From NCBI GenBank assembly GCA_934045075.1, contig OW203724.1, positions 20,737,721-20,801,720 of the forward strand: DNA of 64,000 nucleotides, written 5' to 3'. Positions 45,861 to 56,400 of this stretch are shown in pieces. A model generated the notes under the pieces. The model was not told where the DNA came from, did not search any database, and was given only the letters and a program-made list of their open reading frames with translations. Within the stretch, counting starts at the first letter, position 1. The number at the start of each line of letters is the position of its first letter. The translations under genes were made by a program, and so were the position numbers. Origin of the DNA: Yponomeuta sedellus. Its lineage: Eukaryota; Arthropoda; Insecta; Lepidoptera; Yponomeutidae.

Positions 45861-46124
45861 TATGATCTATAAAAGAAAGAAACTGGGCCTATTGCCTTCC
45901 GTTCAGACGTTATACTCGTATGTGGCAATATTGTATGAATGAGACGCAAGTAGCTGCCTACATTATTTTCCTTCTGATTGGCTACAATGTTATTCTACTT
46001 TATACTATATGGGTAACACAAAGGCTATTACTCGGTCCCATTCACTCGACAAAGAATCACTGAATGAGTTTGCCAAAGTTGCTCCACGTGAGAGGGGGCG
46101 TAAAATATATAGAAAAATACACAT

Positions 46125-46510
46125 TTATTTCAAATGAGGACGAGGTTTGAAATCATATAAATGATAGATGGTTTGGTAAATGGCAAGCTGAAGATAAGGC
46201 GTTATTTTGCTCATTATGTCCAGCAGTGGACTAATATAGCCTGATGATGAAATTATGATATAGATGGATAAATTAGAAGCGCTTGGTTATGCTGTGTTAT
46301 GTTGTTTTTATTTAAAATGGGAACGAGGTTTGATAAACTATAGATGGCTTGGAATGGCAAGCTGAAGACAGTGCGCTATGACGCTCATTAGAGGAGGGCT
46401 ATGTCCAATAGTGGACTAATATTAGCCTGATGATGATGACGAAATGATGATATAGATGGATAAATTATAAGCGTGAGGTTATGTTATGTTGTTTTTATTA
46501 TAAATTACAT
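46125..46510. repeat. 192-bp tandem duplication containing LINE E tails
   Basis: Two copies share ACGAGGTTTG, GGCAAGCTGAAGA, CAGTGGACTAATAT and GATATAGATGGATAAATTA with a period of 192 bp. The LINE tail insertion therefore predates the duplication. Confidence 0.75.
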
Positions 46511-46711
46511 TCAGCCTCCATAATTGAGTTTTATTTAACTGTAGCAGGAATTGGGATTAAATATAGAATACACCGAATAAAAGATAATTTGCGATTGTGT
46601 AGAAGTAAAACAAATATTGAGTGGGTGATGCAATTTTAAATTTTGATATAACAATGATAGTACAGAACAAAAGGTATATATCAAAACTGGTGTAAAAAGA
46701 TTTATACAAGG

Positions 46712-46868
46712 TTAGTAAGGACTGATAGGCCCGCCGCGCCGCTGTCTTACATTCCTCCACCAAGCCGGACTTGCCCCCCCCCCCCCTGGAGTATGGCCTA
46801 ACCATCCTGTGATGCAGAAAGGGACCCGGCCCCAGCAGTCGGGACATACAAACGGTTTGACATCGATA
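46712..46868 (+). mobile_element. Family G 3' portion
   Basis: CTGTCTTACATTCCTCCACC, a run of ten Cs (46777-46786) and AGCAGTCGGGACATACAAAC. Confidence 0.65.
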
Positions 46869-46950
46869 TCGACATAGTAAACTTTGAAAACGCGACAAAA
46901 ATACCGCCCGTTCCATAATGAAGATTGGTACCTGGGACCTTAATAAATAA

Positions 46951-46982
46951 TTGTTTCAAGGTTTCATGAAACCTTGAAACAA
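46951..46982. repeat. Perfect 32-bp palindrome
   Basis: TTGTTTCAAGGTTTCA is followed immediately by its exact complement. There is no spacer. Confidence 0.9.
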
Positions 46983-47339
46983 TTAATAACCAACAAATAT
47001 CAGCTATTTCATTTATTTAGGTTCTTAATTTCATGTACCTAAATCTGATTTCTTTTAAATTTTGACGCTGCTACTCTACCCTTCGAATGATATAATTGCG
47101 ATTACCTACATTTTACAGTTTTTAAAATAAACAAAATGTATTTGTTTTAAACAAATAAATTTTATTATTTTACTTGCGAGAACCCTCTTAACCTCATAGC
47201 AGTGAATTATAATTGTAATTTTTGCCATACTAAGAATTGATGTCCATTTTAAATGAACTGCATGCAACGAATGCGTAAAACATAGATATCCAATTTATTC
47301 CAAAGACCTGTTTGTAATCAACACCTAATTATATTATTA

Positions 47340-47555
47340 TTGTTGCACTAACCCGTGCTGAGGACAATTTTTTAAAAACCTATTTTGAGCCAAAAAATAA
47401 TACAGAGAATATTGTAAAGAGGTTAGAAGTTTCGCTGATTCCGGCACTTGCCCATTAGCCCAGTTGGGAGAGCACTGGTGCTGTTAGCCAGAGGTCGCGG
47501 GTTCGAGTCCCAGCATTGGCGCAATTTTTGGCCTCTAAATAGGTTTTTAAAAAAC
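47340..47555 (+). mobile_element. SINE family A fold-back copy, worn
   Basis: Inverted tail, then forward head TTGCCCATTAGCCCAGTTGG with box B GGGTTCGAGTCCC, then tail. Confidence 0.7.
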
Positions 47556-47924
47556 CAACACCTAAGTTTATGACAAATATATGTTTTGATTTAATCAAAA
47601 CATTTTCGTTGAACCTTTTCGGAATGTAAACAGGATACTCAGTATGATTACCACAAGTCGCGGGCACACTTGAGGAATTCGTAGAAAATGATTTAATCTA
47701 TGTTCATTATTTAATTTGTTTTTTGCTCCGAAACCGAACCAACCTGTTGGAATAAAAAAGTAGAAATAAATTACGTAGCGTATTGCTCTTTTATTTGATT
47801 ACCCGGTAGAGTTGATTTCCCAAGCGTGGGAAGGAGGATATGGAACATCCGATTCGAATAGAGCAAAAGAATTACTTGCAGAAAGACTTTTAGGGTTCCC
47901 GGGTTTTGAAGCGCTCGTTTTCTA

Positions 47925-48262
47925 ATGAAACCGAATGACTGGAATCAATCGCTTGAATTAAAGAACAACAGGCGTGATTAGGTGCCGGATGGGTGACCAT
48001 CCTGAGACTATCGCTAGTGGCATTTTTTCGAGCGCTCCCGTGCTTTTCAAGGTACGTTAAGCCGTTGATCCCGGCTGTTATGTACTGGTAGTCGTTAAGC
48101 CATGTCAGAGCCCTTATAGACGGCTTGAAAACTTCTGACAGTAAGACAGTGGTCTTACAATCCTCCACCAACTCGGACTTGGGCCCCGTAGTGGAAGAGA
48201 TCCGTGCCTTAGCAGTGGAAACATACAAGGGTTGAGCAGTGGGGATATACAAGGGTTGATAT
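47925..48262 (+). mobile_element. Family G element
   Basis: ACCGAATGACTGGAATCAAT to GGGGATATACAAGGGTTGAT, with a short duplication of the 3' end (two AAGGGTTGA blocks). Confidence 0.7.
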
Positions 48263-48680
48263 CGTCGTTGTGAACTGTTTGTTTGAAACTCTGAGGTTGC
48301 GTACTCTCTATACTTGTTTGAGAGCCTTGAATCCTTGAATTTTTTGAGTAAATTGCACGTTAAAATTTTTAAATTTATTTTGAAAAGAAGACTTGAAGTT
48401 CTATAAGTTTCTGAATAAATGTTTGTAATGTAGCAGAATACGTAAATCGTGGTAAGAAAGTTATAAAATTAATACACGATACAAATATTAATCAGCTGTG
48501 AAGTACCTACACACAATTAACTCACAGATTATGCGCACCCCATACTCGTAGTTTCAAACGTTCCTGACGTTTGCTATAGAAATTAGTACGAAGTTTGACA
48601 ATTAAAATAGTGAAATCGTTCAGGGTTTGTTTCGCGTAGGATAAGACCATCGGTCCAATTTCGATAGGCAGAATAGAGTT

Positions 48681-48840
48681 TTTAAAAACCCATTATGAGG
48701 CTAAAAACTCCACCCACGCCGGGATTCGAACCCGCGACCTCTGGCTATCCGTGCCAGCGCTCTTCCAACTGAGCTAATGGGCGTTTCACCAGCTTCAGTG
48801 AAATTTCGAACCTCTTTACAATACTTTCTGTATCACGTAC
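48681..48840 (-). mobile_element. SINE family A with 15-bp target duplication
   Basis: AGGCAGAATAGAGTT stands on both sides (48666-48680, 48841-48855). The copy is 5' truncated (its body stops at CACGTAC). A clean example of target-primed insertion. Confidence 0.8.
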
Positions 48841-49204
48841 AGGCAGAATAGAGTTGTCAAGTACCTTTACAAAAATAGCTCAGGTGACGTCATATTAAAA
48901 AAAAAACCGACAGATATTTAACGTTGCCCCCATGGGCCCTGGCTCTCATTAAAGTGCAATTAACGAGGGTAAAACAAAAAACCGCACGTCCCGCGCCGCC
49001 TTTATGAGTGAAGTCAGTATTTTATGAGGCAGCAAAACACTGGTACAATACAAGACTGGTAACTCTTGTTTCGAGGCAAAAAGTGTCATAGTATTTTTTA
49101 ATGGTTCGCGATACCCATACATAGTTATATATCAAACGGGTCTTATCGCGATTATTTATTTATTTATTATTACATATTACCTAATAAATAATCGCGATTA
49201 GACC

Positions 49205-49455
49205 AATACCTCCAGTGGCATTTTTCCGAGCGCTGCCGTGCTTTTCAAGGCACGTTAAGCCGTTGATACCGGCTGTCATATACTGGTGTCATGCCACTGT
49301 CTTACAATCATGCTCCACCAACCCGGACTTGGCCCTCGTGGTAGAGTATGGCCTAATCGGCTTGCGACGCAGGAACAGATCCGTGCCCCAGTTTTGGGCA
49401 TATACATTAATATAGCCATTGGACTAATACGACCTGACGACGACGACAAGGGTTA
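49205..49455 (+). mobile_element. Family G 3' portion
   Basis: CACCAACCCGGACTTGGCCC and neighbours. Its forward frame reads STNPDLALVVEYGL, like other copies; coding origin is possible but unproven. Confidence 0.65.
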
Positions 49456-49881
49456 ATATCGATGATATTTTGTCGGAAGGGTTAGTGTGAGTTACTATGG
49501 GTAATGCTTATAACAGGTTAGTCTATACTCTCTCTTTCCCTCTGTTTGAGAGAAAGGTCTCGTACGCGTAAATAGACATATTCAGGATTACATCTAAAAT
49601 GCGCCAGTCTGAAAAATAGCGATTTGAGTTTTTTTTGCACCACAAATTTTATTTTAGAAGATTTTTTCGAAAATTAAAGTTAATGGATGTGAACATCATG
49701 ATGGACACTCTTGTTTCCTCACGACGTTTCCCTTCACAGTTACACATGTTCAAGCGTTAAACACGCTTAGCTACTAAGACTGAGTTTGTGGGTGTGATAC
49801 CCGCCGTCCTTGATTTATAAAAATGGCCTCAGTCTGGGTGTTGTTTTCTTAAAATGCCCTTGCCTGGTTGCCATAGCATTC

Positions 49882-50247
49882 TTTCTTCTTCTTCTTCAGG
49901 CTATATTATGTAGTCCACTGCTGGTCATAGCCCTCCCCTAATGAGCGCCATAGCGCCCTGTCTTCTGCCGCACCCAGCATCTGCCGGCAGTTTTGCGCAG
50001 ATCGTCATCCCACCTGGTCGGAAGGCGTCCGTCAAAGTCATTATAATAACTTTAATTTTCCATTTAGTAATCTGAACGAGCGCGACTCGTCAAACGTAGT
50101 GTAGGACGCCCTCCAACTAGGTGGGATGACGATCTGCGAAAAACTGCCGGCAGATACTGGATGCGGCAAGCTGAAGACAGGGCGCTATGGCGCTCATTAG
50201 GAGAGGGCTATGTCCAGCAGTGGACTAACATATAGCCTGAAGAAGAA
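49882..50247. pseudogene. Inverted pair of LINE family E ends
   Basis: A reversed copy (49882-50035) and a forward copy (50085-50247) stand head to head, separated by about 50 AT-rich bases. Each ends in the CAGCAGTGGACTA tail with (GAA)n outward. Confidence 0.7.
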
Positions 50248-50289
50248 TCTGTACGATACCGCTACAGTATAAACTAGAATCTTGGACAG

Positions 50290-50395
50290 AACATCCGGAC
50301 TTGGCCCCCATGGTGGAGTATGGCGTATACCTTCCTCAGAGAAGAGACATGTGCCCCTCGGCGGGGACGTAATGGATTGATGATGATGATATAGC
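50290..50395 (+). repeat. Family G-related 3' end
   Basis: GACTTGGCCCCCATGGTGGA and GGGGACGTAATGGATTGATG, the same variant as 7318-7400. Confidence 0.5.
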
Positions 50396-50454
50396 CTATA
50401 AACGTCCCATTGCAGGCCATAGGTCCTCTCTATACAGAGTGAGTATGTGCTTAA

Positions 50455-50700
50455 TTACAACGTATGCCCACCGTGGATTTGCAATATCAAACTCTGAGGT
50501 ATTTCAACACCGCAGAAAGTCAGGTTTCCTCAAGACCTTTTCTTTCATTGTTAGCGTGTGATACTGCTACTATAACTTTACGAAAGTACATAATTTAGAA
50601 TACAAAGTAATTGTCAAAGTCAGATGCCCGCGCTGGGAATCGAACCTGGTTCACTCGCTTCCAAGTCAATTGTTCTACCTACTGGGCTACCACGGCTTTT
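50455..50700 (-). mobile_element. SINE family I, full copy
   Basis: ACAACGTATGCCCACCGTGG, TCATTGTTAGCGTGTGATAC and head complement GGGAATCGAACCTGG to GGGCTACCACGGCT. Confidence 0.65.
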
Positions 50701-50737
50701 ATTTATTCTTTTAATTATTTAGTTTTTTTAAATCACA

Positions 50738-50936
50738 GACTCACACCTTTTCACATTTACATACAGGCACATACATTGCTTCTGGCCCACACCCTGTGTC
50801 GTGGGAACCAGAAACAACGAAATTACAAACATGTAAACATCCAAGACCTGTTTTTTTTTGTCCCCAGCCCGGGTTCGAACCCGGAACCTCGCGCACGGTA
50901 GGCAGATGCGCCACCGCTCCGCCCCAGAGGTCGTCA
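50738..50936 (-). mobile_element. SINE family H, near-complete
   Basis: CACATTTACATACAGGCACA, GTGTCGTGGGAACCAGAAAC and head complement CCCGGGTTCGAACCCGGAAC. Confidence 0.75.
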
Positions 50937-50975
50937 AAGTTACATGCGAACTTATCCAAAAAATCAACATGCAAG

Positions 50976-51213
50976 TTTAAAAACCTATTTAGAGGCTAAA
51001 AATTTCACCCATGCCGGGATTCGAACCCGCAACCTCTGGCTATCCGTGCCAGCGCTCTACCAATTGAGCCAATGGGCGACTCACGGCATCAGTGAAATTT
51101 CGAACCTCTTTACACTATTCTCTGTATTACGTACGAAAAAATTTTTAGCCTCTAAATAGGTTTTTAAATTTGTTCCTTAGCACGGGTTAGTGCATTAAAA
51201 ATAAAAATAGTAT
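50976..51213 (-). mobile_element. SINE family A fold-back copy
   Basis: A reversed unit (tail at 50980, head complement 51005-51080) turns at about 51133 into a forward tail (TTTTAGCCTCTAAATAGGTT, GGGTTAGTGCATTAAAAATA). Confidence 0.8.
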
Positions 51214-51772
51214 AATGCAAGTTTAAGTCCACAAAAGTCCTTTCTTAATAAGTCACCGCCGCCGCTTGACAATTTAGCACACTAAAAAACAAATAACATT
51301 TCGAATGTGCGTGCGGTACCAACCCTTCCGCGTTTCTTATCGGAAGAAAACACAACTGTTGTCTACGGTTTTGCGGGGTCGAAAAAAGGGTTGCACCGCC
51401 TTCAAGATCGTTATCTTTATACCCCGCCGGCTTGCTCACAGTTGCAAAGGGATTAATTGATTAACGGCTACGTTAAATGATTAAATGGATGAGAATTGAA
51501 ACGTTTCCACGATTTCTGGGGAGATTTTTTTTATTATTTATATTAGAGAACACTTTATTTATGGCTTGGGTGTAATTTTTAGCCTCTAAATAGGTTTTAA
51601 AACACTTTATTGTACATAAAAAAAGGAATTTACACAGATATTTTTTAACTTAAGAGATAACATGTACAATAACAATTTTACAGACAGTCACCGTACAAAT
51701 TTTTATATGCATGCACACTGTAGAAGTTGCTGAAAGTTTTATCGACCTTCTCTTGATATCCGAACAATATTA

Positions 51773-51940
51773 AAAACCTATTTAGAGGCTAAAAATTCCA
51801 CCCATGCCATGGGATTCGAACCCGTGACCTCTGGCTATCCATGCCAGAGGTCGCGGGTTCGAATCCCGGCATAGGTGGAATCTTTAGCCTCTAATAGGTT
51901 TTTAAAATTGTCCTTAGCACGGGTTTGTGCATTGAAAATA
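51773..51940. mobile_element. SINE family A palindrome
   Basis: Two tRNA-like box B halves stand back to back: GGGATTCGAACCCGTGACC, then GTCGCGGGTTCGAATCCC, with tails outward. The arms pair over about 60 bp. Confidence 0.8.
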
Positions 51941-51942
51941 GC

Positions 51943-52155
51943 TAGAGATTAAACGTGGACGACGAATATTTACTAAAGCTAATGGCAGATAATGATACGG
52001 AGCTGAGAAGTACTTTAATTTATTGGGACTGCATAAATTTAAACTTCGGAGAATCCAGCTCTCAAAATGTTGTGTCATCAGACGAATCTACAGTTTGTTT
52101 ATTTTCGAAATTCACGCTGGCAAATTTGCGGGCATACAGCCAGTTACTAAGACAG
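51943..52155 (+). CDS. Possible orphan exon of an unidentified gene
   Basis: An open frame follows ATAGCTAG and closes at ACAG|GTATAG. It reads LNVDDEYLLKLMADNDTELR, then a Ser-rich acidic segment, then SKFTLANLRAYSQLLRQ. Composition is protein-like and the splice sites are plausible. I do not recognise the family. It sits directly after a SINE palindrome, and no start codon or upstream exon was found. Confidence 0.4.
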
Positions 52156-52211
52156 GTATAGTATGTAAATGCGTGAAGCTATAAAATAATGGAATCTGTT
52201 TATTTATGTAG

Positions 52212-52295
52212 GTTCCTTGGGCCCGGCGTCAATTATGTTATCGGACATCAGAAATTTATTTTAAACTTTCGCGACTTGAACTCATACTAAGAATA
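52212..52295 (+). CDS. Possible second orphan exon, cut by a fold-back element
   Basis: After TTTATGTAG the frame in phase with the preceding candidate reads VPWARRQLCYRTSEIYFKLS and then RLELILR. A GACGTTTCG fold-back element begins at about 52297. The two candidates would join in phase 0 across a 56-base gap, short but possible for an insect intron. They may be remnants of one broken gene. Confidence 0.3.
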
Positions 52296-52296
52296 T

Positions 52297-52484
52297 TTTC
52301 GGGGCTTAATCGCGTAGTAATTTATTGCAATTTTACCTCGACGTTTCGACGACGTTACAGCCATCGTGGTCACGAGTAGACTGATAACTGCACCCGTTCG
52401 CATCTTCTGCTGACAAAATTTTCAGACTACCCTCAAAAAATTGCAATAAATTACTACGCGATTAAGCCCCGACAATATTCTAAC
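52297..52484. mobile_element. Fold-back element of the GACGTTTCG type, copy 2
   Basis: GGGGCTTAATCGCGTAGTAA and its complement TTACTACGCGATTAAGCCCC close a core with GTTACAGCCATCGTGGTCAC. Same family as 14137-14358. Confidence 0.75.
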
Positions 52485-52927
52485 CATCAGAAATGTATTT
52501 TGACACAAAGAATTTACATTCAGTTTGTGGAATGTCAATGTTCAATGTTATCACTGTCTTGGAGTCGAGTTGTTGTACAGAAAAAGACGGCAAAAAAACT
52601 CCATTCTGACCATCTTTTCTCATATCATCTCAAACCTTGAACATGACTTGGTACGATTATCTACCTAACGAAAACCCCATGATTGCAATCAACAATTTGC
52701 AATTCTAAGACATTCATTGCTATCCTTACAAACGTTGGAAAACACTAATGCTGCGGCCAGACTTACGGACAGCACCCGTTCATGAGTATCATGCAAGGGT
52801 CAGCCATAGGCAGTCTCAAGCACATTAAGGTCGCCTGGTCTTTGAAAAACTGGTCTGATATCAGTATAAATAGCATAGTTATTGATACACCGTCACAGTA
52901 TCTGTACTCATTGAGTCCATATGTCTG

Positions 52928-53155
52928 GGTCGTCGTCGTCGTCAGGCTATACTACTCCACTGCTGGACATATCCCTCCCCTAAAGAGCGCTACGTTGTGC
53001 TATCATGGGGGGTAATGCCCATAATCCCCACGCTGGGCATGCGGGTTGGGGATCGCAGTTCGGTGGAATTGTACTGCAGGGGGCGCTGCTGCTCACCCCC
53101 CGGTTTGTGTCCCTTAGTCGCCTTTTACGACACCGGCGGGAAGAACGTCTGGCTC
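52928..53155 (-). mobile_element. SINE-like family D, truncated
   Basis: GCTATACTACTCCACTGCTG to CACCGGCGGGAAGAACG. The 5' 40 bases are missing. The tail is GACGAC-type, not GAA. Confidence 0.75.
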
Positions 53156-53270
53156 ACCCTGGGCAATTATCAGCGAATCCCTAACGCTTAGTGGCAAATC
53201 ATATCACCACGATAGCTTGCCATCGACACGCTAAGTAGAACATTAATAAATAACTCTGTAAAAGTCTTAA

Positions 53271-53390
53271 AAAACCTATTTAGAGGCAAAAAATTCCACC
53301 CATGCCGGGACTCGAACCCGCGACCTCTGGTCTTTTTTTTTAATTGACCTTAGCACGGGTTAGTGCGTTAAAAAGAATCTAATTTTTAAA
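53271..53390. mobile_element. SINE family A fold-back fragment
   Basis: Reversed tail and box B (CCCATGCCGGGACTCGAACC), then a forward tail (GACCTTAGCACGGGTTAGTG). Confidence 0.7.
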
Positions 53391-53786
53391 AGTCGTAAAA
53401 AAAAACTTTGTATTTGGGTTGTCTGGAAGAAATTACTTTTAGTAATAATACCGCCAATTGTACCTTAATCTGTATCTTCTTATTTTCTAAATTGTAATTC
53501 CTGGTGTGCAATTTCATTTCATTTCATTTGTAAAAGTCATATTTTTTTTACGTAGCCTGTTAACGTTCCACTGCAGGGCACAGGTCTTCTCTCAGAGAGA
53601 GAGAGAGTGTGGGCTTAATTACCACGCCACTTAATTATCAAAATATCGTGAGCGCCGTGTAACCAATTCACGGTAGATACGCGAGGTTATTAAGGCGATT
53701 CTCTGTCTTTCTCACTCTCTTTCTGAAAGAAGGCCTGTGTCCTACAGTGGGGAATATATAGACAACTTCAAAAATAGACAATTTCA

Positions 53787-53864
53787 AAATCCTATTTAGA
53801 GGCTAAATAGGTTCTTGAAATTGTCCTTAGCAAGGGTTAGTGCACTAAAAATAATGTAAATAGA
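53787..53864. repeat. SINE family A tail fold-back fragment
   Basis: CCTATTTAGAGGCTAAATAGG is an imperfect palindrome of the tail, followed by TTGTCCTTAGCAAGGGTTAG. Confidence 0.65.
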
Positions 53865-53948
53865 CAACTTACATTGGAATAAATATGAAGTGGTAGGAGT
53901 TAAAACTATTACCTATTTAAATTTATATTATTCGAGTCTTATACAATA

Positions 53949-54320
53949 CTAGCTTTTGCCCGCGACTCCGTCCGCGTGGATTTTTTTTTTGCAACCCCGT
54001 TCACTCTCATAAGGGTTAAATTTAGAAAAACAACGAAACACGTGTTCAATCATTTCCGTTGAAGATTATTTATTTTAAGTTTCAAAAAAATTAGACAATA
54101 TTCTTTATACCTCCCAAACAAATTTTGGCAACTCTTTTCGCCTCCTTAGGGGTTAAATTACAAAAAAAAAACTGGCCTTATTCCTTGCCTACATTATATA
54201 TAGACCCTCTGTGCAAAATGCATAACTTCAGCTTCCTAGGTCCAACGGCTTCGGCTGGGCGTTGATGAGCGAGTCATTCAGGCAGGACTTTGAATTGTAT
54301 TTATATAGATTACGTTTTTT
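53949..54320 (-). mobile_element. Helitron-like element, reversed
   Basis: ACTAGCTTTTGCCCGCGACT at the left is the complement of the usual 3' terminus. The body GGGTTAAATTTAGAAAAACA and CTAGGTCCAACGGCTTCGGC fits. A worn third end (GACTAGCTTTAACCCACTGC) is at about 60452. Confidence 0.55.
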
Positions 54321-54389
54321 TTATTTTTATTTTATTTACAAAACCACAGCACAAGTTAATAAATATTCACTGTTACCAATATTATGTTA

Positions 54390-54548
54390 CGTAGTGTGGG
54401 ACGCCCTCCGACTAGGTGGGATGACGATCTGCGAAAAACTGCAGGCAGATGGTGGATGCGGCAAGCTGAAGACAGGGCGCTATGGCGCTCATTAGGGGAG
54501 GGCTATGTCCAGCAGTGGACTAGTATAGCCTGACGATGACGATGATGA
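54390..54548 (+). pseudogene. LINE family E reverse-transcriptase end
   Basis: GTGGGACGCCCTCCGACTAG to AGTATAGCCTGACGATGACG. One frame reads AGGWWMRQAEDRALWRSLGE. Confidence 0.7.
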
Positions 54549-54702
54549 CCAATATGATTTATCTTTGGCCAATTACGGGCTTATTTAATATTAATATAAC
54601 TTGGAGACAGGCTTTCAGGCTTAATAATTGCAAACTTTTGAGTCTTTAGAGACAGCAAAAAGTCAGGCAAACAGAATATTGAAATTGAATATTGATACAA
54701 AA

Positions 54703-54785
54703 GAGGTCCATCAGGATCGTGGCAAGTGGCAAACCCTGGTATCTGCCTACCCTTCTGAGACATAGGCGTGAGTCTATGTAGTGTA
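54703..54785 (+). repeat. LINE family F 3' end
   Basis: CATCAGGATCGTGGCAAGTG and GACATAGGCGTGAG. Confidence 0.65.
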
Positions 54786-54852
54786 TAATTATAAAAGGCG
54801 CTTTGGGTTGCTAACTAGTACCACCAATGAAATAAAAAACATAACTTGTTTT

Positions 54853-54999
54853 AAGGGGCTTTTAGATGGGCCATATTTTCACTGCAATATGTGGCCGGCA
54901 ACTATTGTTGTCCCACTCCTACTCATATGTTGGAGAAAGACGCCAATAATTGTCGGCCAAGTATTGCAGTAAAAATATGGCCCGTTTAGAAGCCCCTTT
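54853..54999. mobile_element. 147-bp hairpin MITE
   Basis: Arms of about 55 bp begin AAGGGGCTTTTAGATGGGCC and are repeated in complement at the right end (GGCCCGTTTAGAAGCCCCTT). Little more than the arms exists. Confidence 0.75.
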
Positions 55000-55379
55000 G
55001 TAATACGTTTTTGCCAAAAAGTTTACATCAAAAATCCTAATATCTGTGATATGATAACTACCTATATTTTTCGGAAAATACAGTTTAGAACCTAGGATCA
55101 ACAATCTAAGACTTTTATCGATTTTCGCAACGCATTTTGGAAATAACCCTGTATAGCGGTAGTTAATTTGGTTTTTCGCAGTACCATGCCTTCGTCCTTG
55201 CTCTTTTCCCGAAATACGACGTTACCTACTCGTAATACACACACGGAAAAAGAATTAAGTATGGCAACAAACAATAATAAACGGTTTCACCTGAAAATCA
55301 ATTCCTAACTTTGTAAACGTTTCCTGTTATATGACATAATTACGCGAGGCTTATAAGATTTTATCGGCGCAATTTATGC

Positions 55380-56400
55380 AGATTGACGTTTGGAAGAGAC
55401 GTACGGCCAGCGGTTTCCATATTAAACATGCGATGTAAACATAGGTGGGTGTAAACATAGTTATTCACGCGCACCCTAGGTTGCATGGCGTCGGTCGTGT
55501 CGAGTAAGGAGGCGACATTTTCCGTGTTTTACGTGAATTTTTATACTGCAACTTTGCGTACATTAGAATTTACTAGTTTTTTCGTAAAAAGTCTAAGCAA
55601 GATTTTTTTTATTTACAACGTCCGTGTCAATTTACGGCAACGAGACAAAAATTTGGCAAGTTTTTTTTGAATCAATTTGTCTTATTTTAATGTTTTCGCA
55701 AAATTATCATGAAAATGTGACGTTTAAGATAATTGATAATTATATATTTCTGAATTTATTTCTGTTGCCAGAGAAATCTGAAGATACTGATAGGTTGTGT
55801 AAATTTTAAAAACTTAACTGAACTTAAATAGTTCGTCAACTGTAATAGAAATGTCAACAGAAACACAACAGGACACTACCGCAGACAATACTCACCATTC
55901 TAATTTGTAATCACGCTTCCGGGATTCGCATTACAACACAGCGCCTCAACGGGTAAATCGGCTCTCCGTAAACAAACAAAAATACCGCAACGGCCTCCGA
56001 ATTCACTTTTGAAATACAAACCCAAGCACGTTTTCCAACCTTGGAACCTTTTTGTTTCAAATAAAATACTGGCAACTGGCACTCGTGTTATCGACTACGA
56101 AAACGTTCGAGATTCAAACGGTCGCGAGCATCGCGTCGCGCGGAGCGATGTAGACTGCCGTGCCGCCCGCCCAGCGTGAGGCGATCCGCCCTTGCTTCAC
56201 CCCCGCCCTTCTGACGCGTTCTTTGTTTCGTACAGGGGGGCCCGTATTAAGCAAATCTCGGGCTGATCTTACGCCCGGCGCTTTATCAATTACTCGATTG
56301 ATTTTTCCCATCGGAGGCTAATTTGCACGTCTCTGTGACGCTCTCTCGATGAGATTTCGCTTCGCTGATATTGACTTAGGACTTTCCAAAGGTCGTTTTT
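55380..56400. promoter_or_regulatory. Unique CpG-rich island, possible minus-strand promoter and first exon
   Basis: CG-rich core at 56100-56300 (GTCGCGCGGAGCGATG, GCCCGGCGCTTTATCAATTA). On the complement, transcribed DNA could end at AATG|GTGAGTATTG (donor at about 55892-55899), giving a non-coding first exon of roughly 200 bases. On the plus strand a short ATGGCGTCGGTCGTGTCGA|GTAAGG start is also seen at 55485. Neither has a matching next exon. Confidence 0.25.
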
